From: Chrysomallon squamiferum
Taxonomy: Eukaryota > Mollusca > Gastropoda > Neomphalida > Peltospiridae
Assembly: GCA_012295275.1 (NCBI GenBank)
Contig: CM022670.1
Coordinates: forward strand, 21,316,146 to 21,380,145
DNA length: 64,000 nt
Direction of reading: 5' to 3'
Part shown: positions 1 through 11,139 of the stretch, one piece after another
Layout of the letters: each line of letters opens with the position of its first letter
Numbering within the stretch: the first letter of the stretch is position 1
Notes under the pieces: generated by a model
Seen by the model: the letters and a program-made list of their open reading frames with translations, nothing else
The model's database searches: none
What the model was told of the DNA's origin: nothing
Position numbers and translations under genes: made by a program

Positions 1-274
1 TCGTGCTAGCATACTTGCATTCATAAACTTGTTTTTTGTTCTGTTTGTATCTCTAGCAGACCTAATAAATATTTATTTAAACAAATTTAATAGTATAATT
101 GTATATTCGTTTTTGTCATCTTTCTCTACTTTAAACAGAAACATAAAATCAAACTTTTAGGACAGTGAATCGTACACAACGTGTCCTTTAAAATTATATT
201 TTGTATTCCATGGACTCCGTCACCATACACTTTATTATATCCACCTCTTTCTGACTTTTTGTCTATCTCTCTTT

Positions 275-277
<3 letters not shown>

Positions 278-317
<40 letters not shown>

Positions 318-335
318 CATATGTGTGTGTGCGCG

Positions 336-390
<55 letters not shown>

Positions 391-463
391 CTATGTATCT
401 ATGTATCTATGTATCTATCTATCTATCTATCTATCTATATATATATATATATATATATAAATA
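278..463. repeat. Compound microsatellite (TA)n/(GTAT)n/(CTAT)n
   Basis: Runs of TA, TG, GTAT and CTAT lie upstream of the gene in copy A. The matching tract in copy B (4848-4976) is clearly shorter, so the repeat has changed length since the duplication. ORFs across it are low-complexity artefacts. Confidence 0.95.
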
Positions 464-677
464 CACATACATCTCTCCGGTTTTCTGTGTGTCTGTTTGT
501 CTCTCCGACCATCCCCTTTCTTCTTGGGTTCCTGGCTTAGCCTATCGCTGACGAGTTAACTTCTGTAATGTGATCGACAACCAACTACGTACGACGATTT
601 GCGACGGTTTCCTGTTATTTTGTAGTGCTAATTTCACGTGACGCACCATTATGGTAATTATATTTTTTAATGCAGAG

Positions 678-685
678 TATATAAA
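678..685 (+). promoter_or_regulatory. TATA box, copy A of the 286-aa gene
   Basis: TATATAAA stands about 90 bp before a strong splice donor (ACA|GTAAGT at 768). Transcription would start near 710, giving an untranslated first exon of about 60 nt and an intron 768-1364. The element is fully conserved in copy B. Confidence 0.6.
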
Positions 686-1375
686 TGCTGAATGTGTTTG
701 AAGTAGATCAAATTAAACAAGAACACTCATAGAAAAAGTCAGAGATTCTCACTGGGTAAACCATACAGTAAGTATTACATTACCTTTCTAAAAATATAAG
801 AAAATATGATTGTTTAGTATTTGATGCTGTGCTGCGCGCATTAATTTATTTGCAGAAACAGTAACTCCGTAGAATAATATATTAATTTATGAAATCGGTT
901 TGTACCCGAAATATGTTTTCCAGACAAACAGACAGTTGAAAATAAGCAGAAATCAATGGTTTCGAGTGTTTATTTTTATTTGTTTTATTATTTATTTTTA
1001 CTTATATTAATCAAGCTTGTTCTTAATTGTTATTTATACCATATATGCATTTTAGTTTAACAATTTTCTGTTTCATTTCACTGGTATCGTTATTTTGTTT
1101 CATTACTGTCAAAAATCCGTCATATCCCGATTTTAATCCGATTTTTGGTCATAGAGGTAATATGGGAGATAAAAATAGAGAAATATATCTTTAGAAGATG
1201 ATAAACAATAAAGGAGAGAGACAGAGATAGATAGATAGCGCTAATGGCTACATGTATATTTGTGGGTATTTCTGGTTATATAAAAAACATATAAATAAAA
1301 AAATGGGTGGGTGTGGAAATGGCTAAAAACATATGTTTCATTGTTTTCTCTTTCTCAGTTTTAGCAAACGATATC

Positions 1376-2236
1376 ATGGAATCAGAAAGCACAGTTGAGT
1401 TATTATCATTCATCAAAAAAATCAATGCCAGTGTAAAAACTGTCATGAATCCAAAGAAAACGCCTCGGCATAAAAATTTTGCTAGAAGAGAAATTTTCAG
1501 AAAGCACAAGCTTGAAAAGCCTGTTCGCAAAGACGCGAAAAAGAAAAAAACAGCCGAATGGACACCTATTGTTAGTCCATGCACGTCTCAAAGTTCATTC
1601 GAGGACTCAGTCATATATGGTTCATCCCCGACTAATTTCTCAGAGTTATCGACCTTTGAGCCCTCTTACGGCGCTTACTATCGAGGACAAGAAAACTGCA
1701 TACAGAACATAAACAGTAATCAGGTTCACCAGTATCACCACGAACTGCCTCAACAACATTCTTATCAGAAGGAGGCAGCTCCAGTTTTTACTCATGAGCA
1801 CGCTCTGAATGCAGATGATGACGCAGGAGAAGCAAGTTTAGAAGATTTCAAACGATACTTGAGTCACATTTCTGAAGTGAACGACTGTTTGTTTCCACTG
1901 GCTCAGTCCACGGAGCTAATGAGTCACATTCCCTCACTTCTCGAGCAGATTAATTATCGATTTGACGGCAAGAATCCTGAAACTAACATCCCACTGGAAT
2001 CTTCTTCATCACCCACTTTTAACGAGTGGTATGCTGAACAATTTGGATATCCAGAGCAGTGCTACGGAAGGAACGAACTGTATTCAGCACCCACAGAACG
2101 AGAAAGCGTTTCGGGTTATTCCAGCATCCACCAGTCGCCAACCTATTGCCCACAGTATTTAGAGATCCCGAATGTGTATCATCAGCAAGATCAGTCTTCT
2201 ACGTCCAGCTTCGAATCGCTGTCGAGTTTCTTGTAA
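1376..2236 (+). CDS. 286-aa basic/Ser-rich protein, FAM181-like N-terminus, copy A
   Basis: This is a single coding exon. I start at the ATG at 1376 because it lies just behind a splice acceptor (TTTTAG ending at 1364); the in-frame ATG at 1307 falls inside the intron. A second AG at 1357-1358 is lost in copy B (CAG to CAA), which supports the TTTTAG site. The N-terminus has a short helix-forming stretch (LLSFIKKINASVKTVM, about residues 9-24), then a strongly basic region (about 27-60). The remainder is Ser/Tyr/Gln/His-rich and probably disordered, ending in a Ser-rich tail. There is no signal peptide or membrane segment. The N-terminus resembles, from memory, the LLSFI...K..L.KP.K..R...RKYLQKQ.KR block of vertebrate FAM181A/B, which bind TEAD transcription factors; their LPxSF TEAD-binding loop is not visible here. 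A nuclear role is inference. Function unknown. Confidence 0.8.
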   Translation: MESESTVELLSFIKKINASVKTVMNPKKTPRHKNFARREIFRKHKLEKPVRKDAKKKKTAEWTPIVSPCTSQSSFEDSVIYGSSPTNFSELSTFEPSYGAYYRGQENCIQNINSNQVHQYHHELPQQHSYQKEAAPVFTHEHALNADDDAGEASLEDFKRYLSHISEVNDCLFPLAQSTELMSHIPSLLEQINYRFDGKNPETNIPLESSSSPTFNEWYAEQFGYPEQCYGRNELYSAPTERESVSGYSSIHQSPTYCPQYLEIPNVYHQQDQSSTSSFESLSSFL

Positions 2237-2817
2237 TACTTTAGAGACGCCGGGGTAAAGGACAACATACAAACATTTTGGCTTGGCTCAATTACGCATT
2301 TGCCTACATAAAACAGTGTGAACGTTCAAACTGCATAACATATAATAATGCTGCAGTTCGTATTGTTGTGTTATCTTGTACATAAAGTGCTGAAGAACGT
2401 TTCTATAATGAACAGCTGCTAAGAAATATGTTTTCTGATGATGTTTTAGAATTATCAGAAGTTTGTAAATATTCAGTTTGAAGCAAATTGTATATAAATA
2501 ATGGAATATTTTATCATATTTTAAAGTGTGATTTAAATATATAATATGAAATATAAAAACGAAATTAATTTACAAATTTTGAAACTGTTATTATCATATG
2601 CTGTTATAATATATAATTTTAAAAAATGTTATAAGAATATTATTATTTACATAGAACACTGTTTTCCTTTGTTTGTCCCTGTTATAACTGAAATATTTTC
2701 ATTTCGTTCGATATGGTTAGATATTCAGGAACTTTTCCTCAGTCTCGCGCATTTACTGAGAATGTTACTGTCCGCCTCCGAAGGTTCGAGTTTTTTAAAC
2801 ATCACGCGCCTACGAGA

Positions 2818-2819
<2 letters not shown>

Positions 2820-2884
<65 letters not shown>
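2820..2884. repeat. (CA)n microsatellite in 3' UTR/flank, copy A
   Basis: About 32 CA units lie between the stop codon and the proposed poly(A) signal. Copy B has a shorter tract at 8654-8702 with an added interruption after it. Confidence 0.97.
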
Positions 2885-2887
<3 letters not shown>

Positions 2888-3412
2888 ATATCGAATACAG
2901 TTACCATCAAATTATGATTTAAATGTAAATGATCCGATTTGTAACTCGAAACATAGCTCAATCCTTTTTCCTTTTTTTTTTATCACAAGCATATTTTATT
3001 ATGAGAAAACGTTGTTATTAGGTTAGAGATAAAAGTTAATAGTCACTTGATTATTTGTACTAATTCTGATAGTTAAAAAAAAAAAAATAATAAAACGTAC
3101 ACCAAAACAAGTAACAAATCGCGTGAAAATATACAAAATGTTTTTAAATCATTTTTTTTTTATTTTTTTTTTTAACATGCGTGGATAGACAAAAATATTT
3201 TAAAATGACGTTAAGCCGCCTGGACATCTACATCTGGAAACGAATATAGATATAATAATAATATTATAACATTTTTTATCTTATATATTTGTTTGTTTGT
3301 ATATAATATTTCAAAATGATTTATTGCTTGTCATTGTGAGGTTTTGTTATCAGAAAAAGTACTCTTGTGAAATACATATCGAAATTATGTTTCATTTACT
3401 TGTTTCTTTGTA

Positions 3413-3418
3413 AATAAA
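3413..3418 (+). terminator. Candidate poly(A) signal AATAAA, copy A
   Basis: This AATAAA is about 1.18 kb behind the stop codon. Homology between the two copies ends within about 60 bp after it, so the duplication unit takes in the whole inferred transcription unit. A nearer noncanonical signal cannot be excluded. Confidence 0.45.
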
Positions 3419-3475
3419 AGGTTAAATAATTTATCTGTTTTCTCACACGCACTATTAGCAATGAAATACAAATCA

Positions 3476-4565
3476 GCGAATACGAAATGATATCAGCAGT
3501 GTAAAATATTTATTAAAGTTGGTATTTTTATTAATCTTATACAGTGAACGCTGAAGTACTTGATAGCCGAAGAAAGAACTACCACTTAGTTTCACAAATT
3601 AGAATGAAAATATATATCTGATATAACATATATTATACGAAAAGAAAAATATAATTGTGAATTATATATATGGAACAGATAATAAGAAAAGTCCAGTGTT
3701 ACAGAAAGAAAGAAAATAGGATTTGATAATATACAGTTTATATCGATGACACTTCCGAGTTCGAATCTTTGTAATGACTACAAAAAAATATATATTTATT
3801 CGGATTTTTATAAACATTTCATTTATACCAAAAAATATATTTATAACGATTTGATAAAACTTTATTTACCTGATAGTGAAAAGTGAAAACTATCAGATTA
3901 GAAGTGATTGACTGTGAGAAAATGTGTCGTTTTTGTACACAAAACATTCGGAATCAGCGTAGATTAAGACCGATATAAGGTCTGATATTTTTGTTAAACT
4001 GCGTACTTAGATTCTCATCTATGTTGTTTACACATATATTTGCAATGGTGGACTTGGAGCGCTCTCCCGCTGAGAGTCAAGATCAAATACTTCCTTCTGG
4101 GTTCATATTAATTTCTTCTCTGCCAGAAATAAAAATATGACATTTAATAGATATACATTTTTTCTTAAAGTCTTAAATTTTATATAAAATACAATTATAC
4201 CGATTTACTCGATGCATAATACATACATATAGATATATGCTTGTATACACACACAAGCACACATACACAAACACACTCAACAAACACACAAACTTCTACA
4301 TACATACATACATGCATACATATATACACACATACACATACAGATATACACACTCTTATACATAGAAACATAGATACATACATATATATAGAGTTATCTA
4401 TATATATATATATGTTTATATGCATGTATCTATGTTTCTATGTATAAGAGTGTGTATATCTGTATGTGTGTATATATAGTTATATATATATAAATATAAT
4501 ATATACATAAACTTACATACATACATACATATGAAACTGAACTTACCTTTATGACTTACGGAGCA
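3476..4565. other. Single-copy spacer between duplication units
   Basis: No gene is visible. It contains AT-rich sequence, a segment with a tRNA T-arm-like word (gagttcgaatct near 3758), and a CATA-type repeat block folded into an inverted repeat (4321-4478). Confidence 0.6.
4321..4478. repeat. Inverted repeat, arms about 70 bp
   Basis: The left arm (4321-4390) and right arm (4401-4478) are near-perfect reverse complements, including a non-simple core (cactcttatacatagaaacatagatacat). The left arm has one extra 6-bp unit. The loop is about 10 bp, so a transcript would form a long hairpin. Confidence 0.85.
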
Positions 4566-4932
4566 TGCTCGTGCTAGCATACTTGCATTCATAAACTTGT
4601 TTTTTGTTCTGTTTGTATCTCTAGCAGACCTAATAAATATTTATTTAAAACAAATTTAATAGTATAATTGTATATTCGTTTTTGTCATCTTTCTCTACTT
4701 TAAACAGAAACATAAAATCAAACTTTTAGGACAGTGAATCGTACACAACGTGTCCTTTAAAATTATATTTTGTATTCCATGGACTCCGTCACCATATACT
4801 TTATTATATCCACCTCTTTCTGACTTTTTGTCTATCTCTCTTTCTTTATATATATATATATATGTATGCATATGTGTGTGTGCGCGCGCGTGTGTGTGTA
4901 TATATATATATATATATATGTATGTATCTATG

Positions 4933-4963
<31 letters not shown>

Positions 4964-5194
4964 ATATATATATATAAAATACACATACATCTCTCCGGTT
5001 TTCTGTGTGTCTGTTTGTCTCTCCGACCATCCCCTTTCTTCTTGGGTTCCTGGCTTAGCCTATCGCTGACGAGTTAACTTCTGTAATGTGATCGACAACC
5101 AACTACGTACGACGATTTGCGACGGTTTCCTGTTATTTTGTAGTGCTAATTTCACGTGACGCACCATTATGGTAATTATATTTTTAATGCAGAG

Positions 5195-5202
5195 TATATA
5201 AA
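5195..5202 (+). promoter_or_regulatory. TATA box, copy B of the 286-aa gene
   Basis: Same TATATAAA and same downstream donor (ACA|GTAAGT at 5285) as copy A. The promoter and first exon are intact, so copy B should also be transcribed. Its first intron (5285-7203) is about 1.3 kb longer than that of copy A. Confidence 0.6.
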
Positions 5203-5432
5203 TGCTGAATGTGTTTGAAGTAGATCAAATTAAACAAGAACACTCATAGAAAAAGTCAGAGATTCTCACTGGGTAAACCATACAGTAAGTATTACATTAC
5301 CTTTCTAAAAATATAAGAAAATATGATTGTTTAGTATTTGATGCTGTGCTGCGCGCATTAATTTATTTGCAGAAACAGTAACTCCGTAGAGTAATATATT
5401 AATTTATGAAATAGGTTTGTACCCGAAATATG

Positions 5433-6754
5433 TAGGTTTTGATAACTTTAGAAGTTGCAGAAATATTTATTGGTACACCATTTGAATATTGGTCAAATGT
5501 TCTTGTGGCTGACAGGGCGGGCTAAATTAAATAGTAAGCGATCTAAACGAACAATAACCAAATAAAAAGAAAGATGAATGAAATGTATATGCGGTATTCG
5601 TCACATAGTTAAACTTTTTAAACGATTTATCTAGGTCTTTAGTTTCTGCTATCGCCCGTATCAATGAATCAGAAGCAACTCCAGTGAATAAGAAATAGTA
5701 CAGATTGAGGATTCGTTATAAACAAATTCCGAAATCTAAAACATTTGGTGATATATATATATACGTGTGTATCTCAGTGAAGATATTTATGATAGTTTAT
5801 TAGCAAAAGAATTTTACTTATTTATATATTTAACTATTGTTCTTTCTTTCTATCGGTTGATATATATATATATATATATATATAAATATATATTTATTAG
5901 CAAAAGAATTTTACTTATTTATATATCAACCGATAGAAAGAAAGAACAATAGTTAAATATATAAATAAGTAAAATTCTTTTGCTAATAAACTATCATAAA
6001 TATCTTCACTGAGATACACATATAACTTTATTGTTACTGTTGTTTATTTTTGGATAGCGGATTGCTGCTGTTGGTTTCACAACACCTTAGCTAGCATTAT
6101 GGTTTTCCATCAGATAGTGCTTGGTTACTCTTGTTTTTCTATTTTTGTTTAAGAAATGGAAACGTGCCCTGATACAAATGCATCTTTAAAAACCTGATAA
6201 GTTAAATACTTTACTCGTAACAAATGATCGCTAAAACAAAGCAAATAAATATCATTGTCATCTCAAGCTCTTTCCGAAAAATATTAACAGCTATTTCGGC
6301 ATGGTGTTTATCGGTTAAATTTTCCGAGTTAGGAAAGATTCGAAACAAATGGCAGTTTTTAAAATCTTATTTCTTTCTGAACGAATTTTCAGTACTAACT
6401 TTTGTTATACAAAAGGGAAATGATATAGAGGGATGTTGGCTAGATAATCTTGAGACTTTTATCCCGTCAACTACAGCCACATTTTTCTCTCAGAGTGATC
6501 CACTGTGCCCCACTACATCTGACTGTATGAAAATATATCACTCTAAAAACAAATACAACTCAGCAGTTGTCGCTGAAAATAAGTTGACATTTTAATACAA
6601 CAATCTCGAAATATCGAATTAGTTTTCTTAATATACATATACTGGCTTTAATGTTCTTTCTTAACAAAACTGGAAATTTTCATATTTTTGTTCTAATCTA
6701 GAATAATTTATTTTCAGGTATTTTAAATATTTAAATTAAATATGTTTGATTTTG
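5433..6754. mobile_element. 1.3-kb segment present only in copy B intron
   Basis: Copy A reads acccgaaatatg|ttttccagacaa; in copy B the same two halves are separated by about 1322 bp. No transposase or clear terminal repeats are visible; the most striking content is the palindrome at 5766-6020. It could be an insertion in B or a deletion in A. A 123-codon ORF at 6224-6595 has no recognisable features and is not called as a gene. Confidence 0.6.
5766..6020. repeat. Near-perfect palindrome, 100-bp arms
   Basis: The left arm (5766-5866) is the reverse complement of the right arm (5921-6020) over about 100 bp of complex sequence. The loop contains a TA run plus a third, direct partial copy (5893-5922) of the left arm (tttattagcaaaagaatttt). 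It lies in the copy-B intron and would make a long RNA stem. Confidence 0.92.
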
Positions 6755-7214
6755 TTTTCCAGACAAACAGACAGTTGAAAATAAGCAGAAATCAATGGTT
6801 TCGAGTGTTTATTTTTATTTGTTTTATTATTTATTTTTACTTATATTAATCAAGCTTGTTCTTAATTGTTATTTATACCATATATGCATTTTAGTTTAAC
6901 AATTTTCTGTTTCATTTCACTGGTATCGTTATTGTGTTTCATTACTGTCAAAAATCCGTCATATCCCGATTTTAATCCGATTTTTGGTCATAGAGGTAAT
7001 ATGGGAGATAAAAATAGAGAAATATATCTTTAGAAGATGATAAACAATAAAGGAGAGAGACAGAGATAGATAGATAGCGCTAATGGCTACATGTATATTT
7101 GTGGGTATTTCTGGTTATATAAATAACATATAAATAAAAAAATGGGTGGGTGTGGAAATGACTAAAAACATATGTTTCATTGTTTTCTCTTTCTCAATTT
7201 TAGCAAACGATATC

Positions 7215-8075
7215 ATGGAATCAGAAAGCACAGTTGAGTTATTATCATTCATCAAAAAAATCAATGCCAGTGTAAAAACTGTCATGAATCCAAAGAAAAC
7301 GCCTCGGCATAAAAATTTTGCTAGAAGAGAAATTTTCAGAAAGCACAAGCTTGAAAAGCCTGTTCGCAAAGACGCAAAAAAGAAAAAAACAGCCGAATGG
7401 ACACCTGTTGTTAGTCCATGCACGTCTCAAAGTTCATTCGAGGACTCAGTCATATATGGTTCATCCCCGACTGATTTCTCAGAGTTATCGACCTTTGAGC
7501 CCTCTTACGGCGCTTACTATCGAGGACAAGAAAACTGCATACAGAACATGAACAGTAATCAGGTTCACCAGTATCACCACGAACTGCCTCAACAACATTC
7601 TTATCAGAAGGAGGCAGCTCCAGTTTTTACTCATGAGCACGCTCTGAATGCAGATGATGACGCAGGAGAAGCAAGTTTAGAAGATTTCAAACGATACTTG
7701 AGTCACATTTCTGAAATGAACGACTGTTTGTTTCCACTGGCTCAGTCCACGGAGCTAATGAGTCACATTCCCTCACTTCTCGAGCAGATTAATTATCGAT
7801 TTGACGGCAAGAATCCTGAAACTAACATCCCACTGGAATCTTCTTCATCACCCACTTTTAACGAGTGGTATGCTGAACAATTTGGATATCCAGAGCAGTG
7901 CTACGGAAGGAACGAACTGTATTCAGCACCCACAGAACGAGAAAGCGTTTCGGGTTATTCCAGCATCCACCAGTCGCCAACCTATTGCCCACAGTATTTA
8001 GAGATCCCGAATGTGTATCATCAGCAAGATCAGTCTTCTACGTCCAGCTTCGAATCGCTGTCGAGTTTCTTGTAA
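7215..8075 (+). CDS. 286-aa basic/Ser-rich protein, FAM181-like N-terminus, copy B
   Basis: Paralogue of 1376-2236, with the start chosen by the same logic (acceptor TTTTAG ending at 7203). The frame is open with no breaks. Four residues differ from copy A: I to V in WTP(I/V)VS, N to D in SPT(N/D)FSE, I to M in IQN(I/M)NS, and V to M in ISE(V/M)NDC. I see one synonymous change (GCG/GCA), so the recent changes show no sign of strong purifying selection, though the numbers are tiny. The 5' UTR exon and promoter are also duplicated. Function unknown beyond the weak FAM181 resemblance. Confidence 0.8.
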   Translation: MESESTVELLSFIKKINASVKTVMNPKKTPRHKNFARREIFRKHKLEKPVRKDAKKKKTAEWTPVVSPCTSQSSFEDSVIYGSSPTDFSELSTFEPSYGAYYRGQENCIQNMNSNQVHQYHHELPQQHSYQKEAAPVFTHEHALNADDDAGEASLEDFKRYLSHISEMNDCLFPLAQSTELMSHIPSLLEQINYRFDGKNPETNIPLESSSSPTFNEWYAEQFGYPEQCYGRNELYSAPTERESVSGYSSIHQSPTYCPQYLEIPNVYHQQDQSSTSSFESLSSFL

Positions 8076-8652
8076 TACTTTAGAGATGCCGGGGTAAAGG
8101 ACAACATACAAACATTTTGGCTTGGCTCAATTACGCATTTGCCTACATAAAACAGTGTGAACGTTCAAACTGCATAACATATAATAATGCTGCAGTTCGT
8201 ATTGTTGTGTTATCTTGTACATAAAGTGCTGAAGAACGTTTCTATAATGAACAGCTGCTAAGAAATATGTTTTCTGATGATTTTTTAGAATTATCAGAAA
8301 CTTGTAAATATTCAGTTTGAAGCAAATTGTATATAAATAATGGAATATTTTATCATATTTTAAAGTGTGATTTAAATATATAATATGAAATATAAAAACG
8401 AAATTAATTTACAAATTTTGAAACTGTTATTATCATATGATGTTATAATATATAATTTTAAAAAATGTTATAAGAATATTATTATTTACATAGAACACTG
8501 TTTTCCTTTGTTTGTCCCTGTTATAACTGAAATATTTTCATTTCGTTCGATATGGTTAGATATTCAGGAACTTTTCCTCAGTCTCGCGCATTTACTGAGA
8601 TTGTTACTGTCCGCCTCCGAAGGTTCGAGTTTTTTAAACATCACGCGCCTAC

Positions 8653-8653
<1 letters not shown>

Positions 8654-8702
<49 letters not shown>
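8654..8702. repeat. (CA)n microsatellite, copy B
   Basis: Shorter counterpart of the CA tract at 2820. Right after it copy B has an extra tattattagtattgcaaca piece that is missing in copy A. Confidence 0.95.
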
Positions 8703-8704
<2 letters not shown>

Positions 8705-8982
8705 ATTATTAGTATTGCAACAATATCGAATACAGTTACCATCAAATTATGATTTAAATGTAAATGATCCGATTTGTAACTCGAAACATAGCTCAATCCT
8801 TTTTCCTTTTTTTTTATCACAAGCATATTTTATTATGAGAAAACGTTGTTATTAGGTTAGAGAAAAAAGTTAATAGTCACTTGATTATTTGTACTAATTC
8901 TTATAGTTAAAAAAAAAAAAAAAAAAAAAAAACGTACACCAAAACAAGTAACAAATCGCGTGAAAATATACAAAATGTTTTT

Positions 8983-9013
<31 letters not shown>

Positions 9014-9247
9014 CATGCGTGGATAGACAAAAATATTTTAAAATGACGTTAAGCCGCCTGGACATCTACACGAAACGAATATAGATATAATAATAATATT
9101 ATAACATTTTTTATCTTATATATTTGTTTGTTTGTATATAATATTTCAAAATGATTTATTGCTTGTCATTGTGAGGTTTTGTTATCAGAAAAAGTACTCT
9201 TGTGAAATACATATCGAAATTATGTTTCATTTACTTGTTTCTTTGTA

Positions 9248-9253
9248 AATAAA
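9248..9253 (+). terminator. Candidate poly(A) signal AATAAA, copy B
   Basis: Same context as the copy A signal (ctttgtaaataaaagg). Confidence 0.45.
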
Positions 9254-9271
9254 AGGTTAAATAATTTATCT

Positions 9272-9440
9272 GTGTTTGTTTTAGTAAATCCATCTCGAAA
9301 TGAATTTTTATTTCATTCTGTATATATGTATGAAACGGGTTGTGAGCCACAAAGTCTTAAGTGCATTGTTTGCAAATGAAAACAGAAGGGGAACATTAAG
9401 AGGTTTAACATATAAGCAACACTTAAATAACATCATATTA

Positions 9441-9474
<34 letters not shown>

Positions 9475-10228
9475 TTTTTAAGCTTCTTTACTTAACAATG
9501 GTATCAAGTGATCTTTACTCTTTACTCTCTTTCAATATATTTAAAGACAGACGTAAGACATTATTTTGAAATACTTATTTAATTATCTAGTCATTTTTGC
9601 AGTTTTTATTAATACATTTAATTTATCTATTCGGGTTTGGTTTTTATTTTATTTATATTTTTATTTATAATTTTTATTTATATATACAAAATGTTCTTTT
9701 ATTTGTTAATTCGTTATTTTTATATTTGCTCAAGTCCAATGAAATCTGTTGGAATAAATGTGAAACAAGATAACTGATTATTGTCAACGGTCTATTATTT
9801 TATGTCTGTTGTCAAAATGAATATTCAAATACAGTTCAATTTGTTCTTGTGCATTTGTCAAATAATTTCTTTAAAGAATTAACGAGAGAATACGTTTTAA
9901 AGTCATCGATTAAAATCATCTATATTTATACATATTTATATATGAAAAAAATATGCAATTTGTATTACATGCCTTACAAATTTCAAATATCAATACAAGA
10001 CTCTAATCATCCAATCGCCAAAAAAACAAAACAAAAACAACCAGAAAAGCGATCGACGATACCGAGAAAGTCAAAAAATATTGTTCAACAATCACGAGTA
10101 ATCATGGCTATCTGCGATGCACTGCGTTCTTTTGTTTTCTTTATTTTTCTATGACGAAAATTTATTTAGTAATGAATAGTCGATTGTCTTTTTTCCTGTC
10201 TAATTAGACAGGCACATAGTCTATATTC
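9272..10228. other. Segment absent from copy A, near the 3' end of copy B
   Basis: Copy A passes directly from ...atttatctgtttt to cacacgcactattagca; in copy B these words are about 0.95 kb apart. The stretch is AT-rich, with a 30-nt T run (9442-9470), and no gene is visible. Its right part (about 10,183-10,228) contains a fragment of the dispersed repeat also seen at 16,176 and 30,985. Confidence 0.55.
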
Positions 10229-11075
10229 TAACACGCACTATTAGCACTGAAATACAAATCCATCGATGATCTCGAAAACGTTAGAAACCTCTAGAAAGAC
10301 TCGAACGCACGGCATCCCACGACAGTGTTTCAGGAGTGTTCTGTGAATGTTTACCAGTGATGTACTAGGATCAGTTTGTTGCACATTATTATTGACAATC
10401 ACGAAGCTATACACCTTCATCATAAAGTGAAAGAATCCTTTTCGTTTTGGCGACAGTAGCTTATTTCATTTAGTGCTGACGACAAATCCTGATGAAGTAC
10501 AATACACTAGTTCTTGCAGTAACTAATTACTCGAGAAAGCCAGTTAATCAAGCGTCCATCGATAGGTAGAAGCTAGAAAAAATATATATTAAAAAATTAA
10601 TCATAGTATATAAAATAAAGTATTAGATTCAGCAAGATTCTAAATATTACTAAAAACAGCATCACCACCACCAACACCAACAACAACAACTACAAAAGTA
10701 TTATAATATGCACACTGATTGGAAGAAACTGAAGTTCTTGTTTCTGGTTGAAATAAAAAAAAATAATAATAATAAAAAATAATAATAATAATTTTCTAAA
10801 TTCTTTAATGGACTATGCTACATAAACACACCCTAATACTGAGTCTGCATTAACTAAAGGACAAAAACACATACACACACAATAATAATAATAAATAAAA
10901 AAATAAAAATAAAAAATAAAAAAAAATGAAAGAAAAATGAAAATAAAGTAAATAAATATAACCTTTTTGTATGGAAGCGAAAAGTAAAAGGTTAAATTTT
11001 TTTTTTACGAATGTTTGTACAGTGGTATTTGATTACATTAGTACGTATGCGTTTTTTGTATGCATGTCTTCCTCT

Positions 11076-11077
<2 letters not shown>

Positions 11078-11138
<61 letters not shown>
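11078..11138. repeat. (TG)n(AG)n microsatellite
   Basis: About 25 TG units followed by a short AG run. Confidence 0.97.

Positions 11139-11139
<1 letters not shown>

Larger units (their letters stand above)
1..3475 (+). repeat. Tandem segmental duplication, copy A
   Basis: This stretch recurs almost base for base from 4566 onward, beginning with the same words (tcgtgctagcatacttgcat at 1 and at 4566). It carries the promoter, first exon, coding exon, CA repeat and poly(A) signal of the 286-aa gene. Similarity stops near 3475, shortly after a shared acacgcactattagca word that also occurs at 10,229. The left end of the unit may lie outside the window. Confidence 0.95.
4566..10255 (+). repeat. 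Tandem segmental duplication, copy B
   Basis: Second copy of 1-3475, enlarged by two segments absent from copy A: about 5433-6754 inside the first intron and about 9272-10,228 after the poly(A) signal. Outside these segments and the microsatellites the copies differ by scattered single bases only. Confidence 0.93.

Noticed and set aside
1307-1375. Upstream in-frame ATG extending the 286-aa protein by 23 residues
   Set aside because: The stretch contains the pyrimidine tract and acceptor (TTTTAG); the hydrophobic pseudo-signal it would add is intron sequence.
6224-6595. 123-codon ORF in the extra segment of copy B
   Set aside because: No domain, no splice context and no counterpart in copy A; length is compatible with chance.
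9300-9569. 89-codon ORF after copy B
   Set aside because: Runs through a poly-T tract (poly-Phe) and has no recognisable features.
10290-10320. Functional tRNA gene suggested by a T-arm-like word
   Set aside because: No matching acceptor stem or D-arm could be found around it; at most a SINE remnant.
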